Below are positions 5,713 to 5,756 of a DNA stretch of 5,756 bases, piece after piece (positions within the stretch are counted from its first letter, which is position 1; each line of letters opens with the position of its first letter). Source of the DNA: Aromatoleum sp. (GTDB lineage Bacteria; Pseudomonadota; Gammaproteobacteria; Burkholderiales; Casimicrobiaceae); contig JAAFGU010000168.1 in NCBI GenBank assembly GCA_010365205.1, positions 1 through 5,756 on the forward strand, in the 5' to 3' direction. The translations under genes and the position numbers were made by a program. The notes beneath the pieces are model-generated. The model searched no databases, had not been told where the DNA came from, and was given only the letters and a program-made list of their open reading frames with translations.

Positions 5713-5756
5713 ATGAGCGCTCCCCTCTCCCGGCCCGCCCCGGCCGCAGGCGTGGA
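5713..5756 (+). CDS. N-terminus of an unidentified divergent gene, cut by the window edge
   Basis: Fourteen complete codons from ATG, reading MSAPLSRPAPAAGV, stay open to the window edge. A TATACT -10 element just upstream and divergence from the antiporter gene support a real start, but no Shine-Dalgarno precedes it (the nearest purine-rich stretch is more than 20 nt away). The peptide is Pro/Ala-rich and carries no recognisable motif. From memory of betaproteobacterial gene order, a Kef-type antiporter is often next to the kdsD-kdsC-lpt cluster for lipopolysaccharide synthesis and export, so arabinose-5-phosphate isomerase (KdsD) is a candidate. This is a guess from synteny, not from sequence. 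Confidence 0.45.
   Translation, partial: MSAPLSRPAPAAGV

Overview
The window is a compact, GC-rich, almost entirely minus-strand stretch from what looks like a betaproteobacterium. This lineage is inferred from the gene set and order, in which the outer-membrane lipoprotein gene mlaA is embedded among the genes of the Mla ABC transporter. No rRNA, tRNA, mobile element or CRISPR array is visible, and there is no gene-free stretch longer than about 130 bases.

Read in the direction of transcription, from high to low coordinates, the window holds these parts. At the right edge (5713-5756) is the start of a divergent plus-strand gene that cannot be identified. A 126-bp intergenic region (5587-5712) has a promoter-like -10 element for each direction. 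A Kef-type cation:proton antiporter (CPA2 family) with C-terminal RCK domains follows (3571-5586). After a 70-bp gap with a recognisable sigma70-type promoter comes the operon mlaF-mlaE-mlaD-mlaA-mlaC, and then the first 23 codons of a gene in the mlaB position, cut by the left edge.

The Mla genes encode a system that moves phospholipids between the inner and outer membranes and keeps the outer membrane asymmetric. MlaA is the outer-membrane lipoprotein, MlaC the periplasmic lipid carrier, MlaD the MCE-domain subunit, MlaE the permease, MlaF the ATPase and MlaB the cytoplasmic STAS subunit. Every neighbouring pair in this operon overlaps by 1-8 bases, and most starts have a Shine-Dalgarno sequence inside the preceding gene, so translational coupling is likely.

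I see no undescribed system here; this is ordinary core envelope biology. The points worth a second look are small: a dnaX-like A-AAA-AAG heptamer in frame near the end of the antiporter gene, an inverted repeat abutting the mlaF -35 box, a probably leaderless divergent gene, and the GTG-ATG double start of mlaC.
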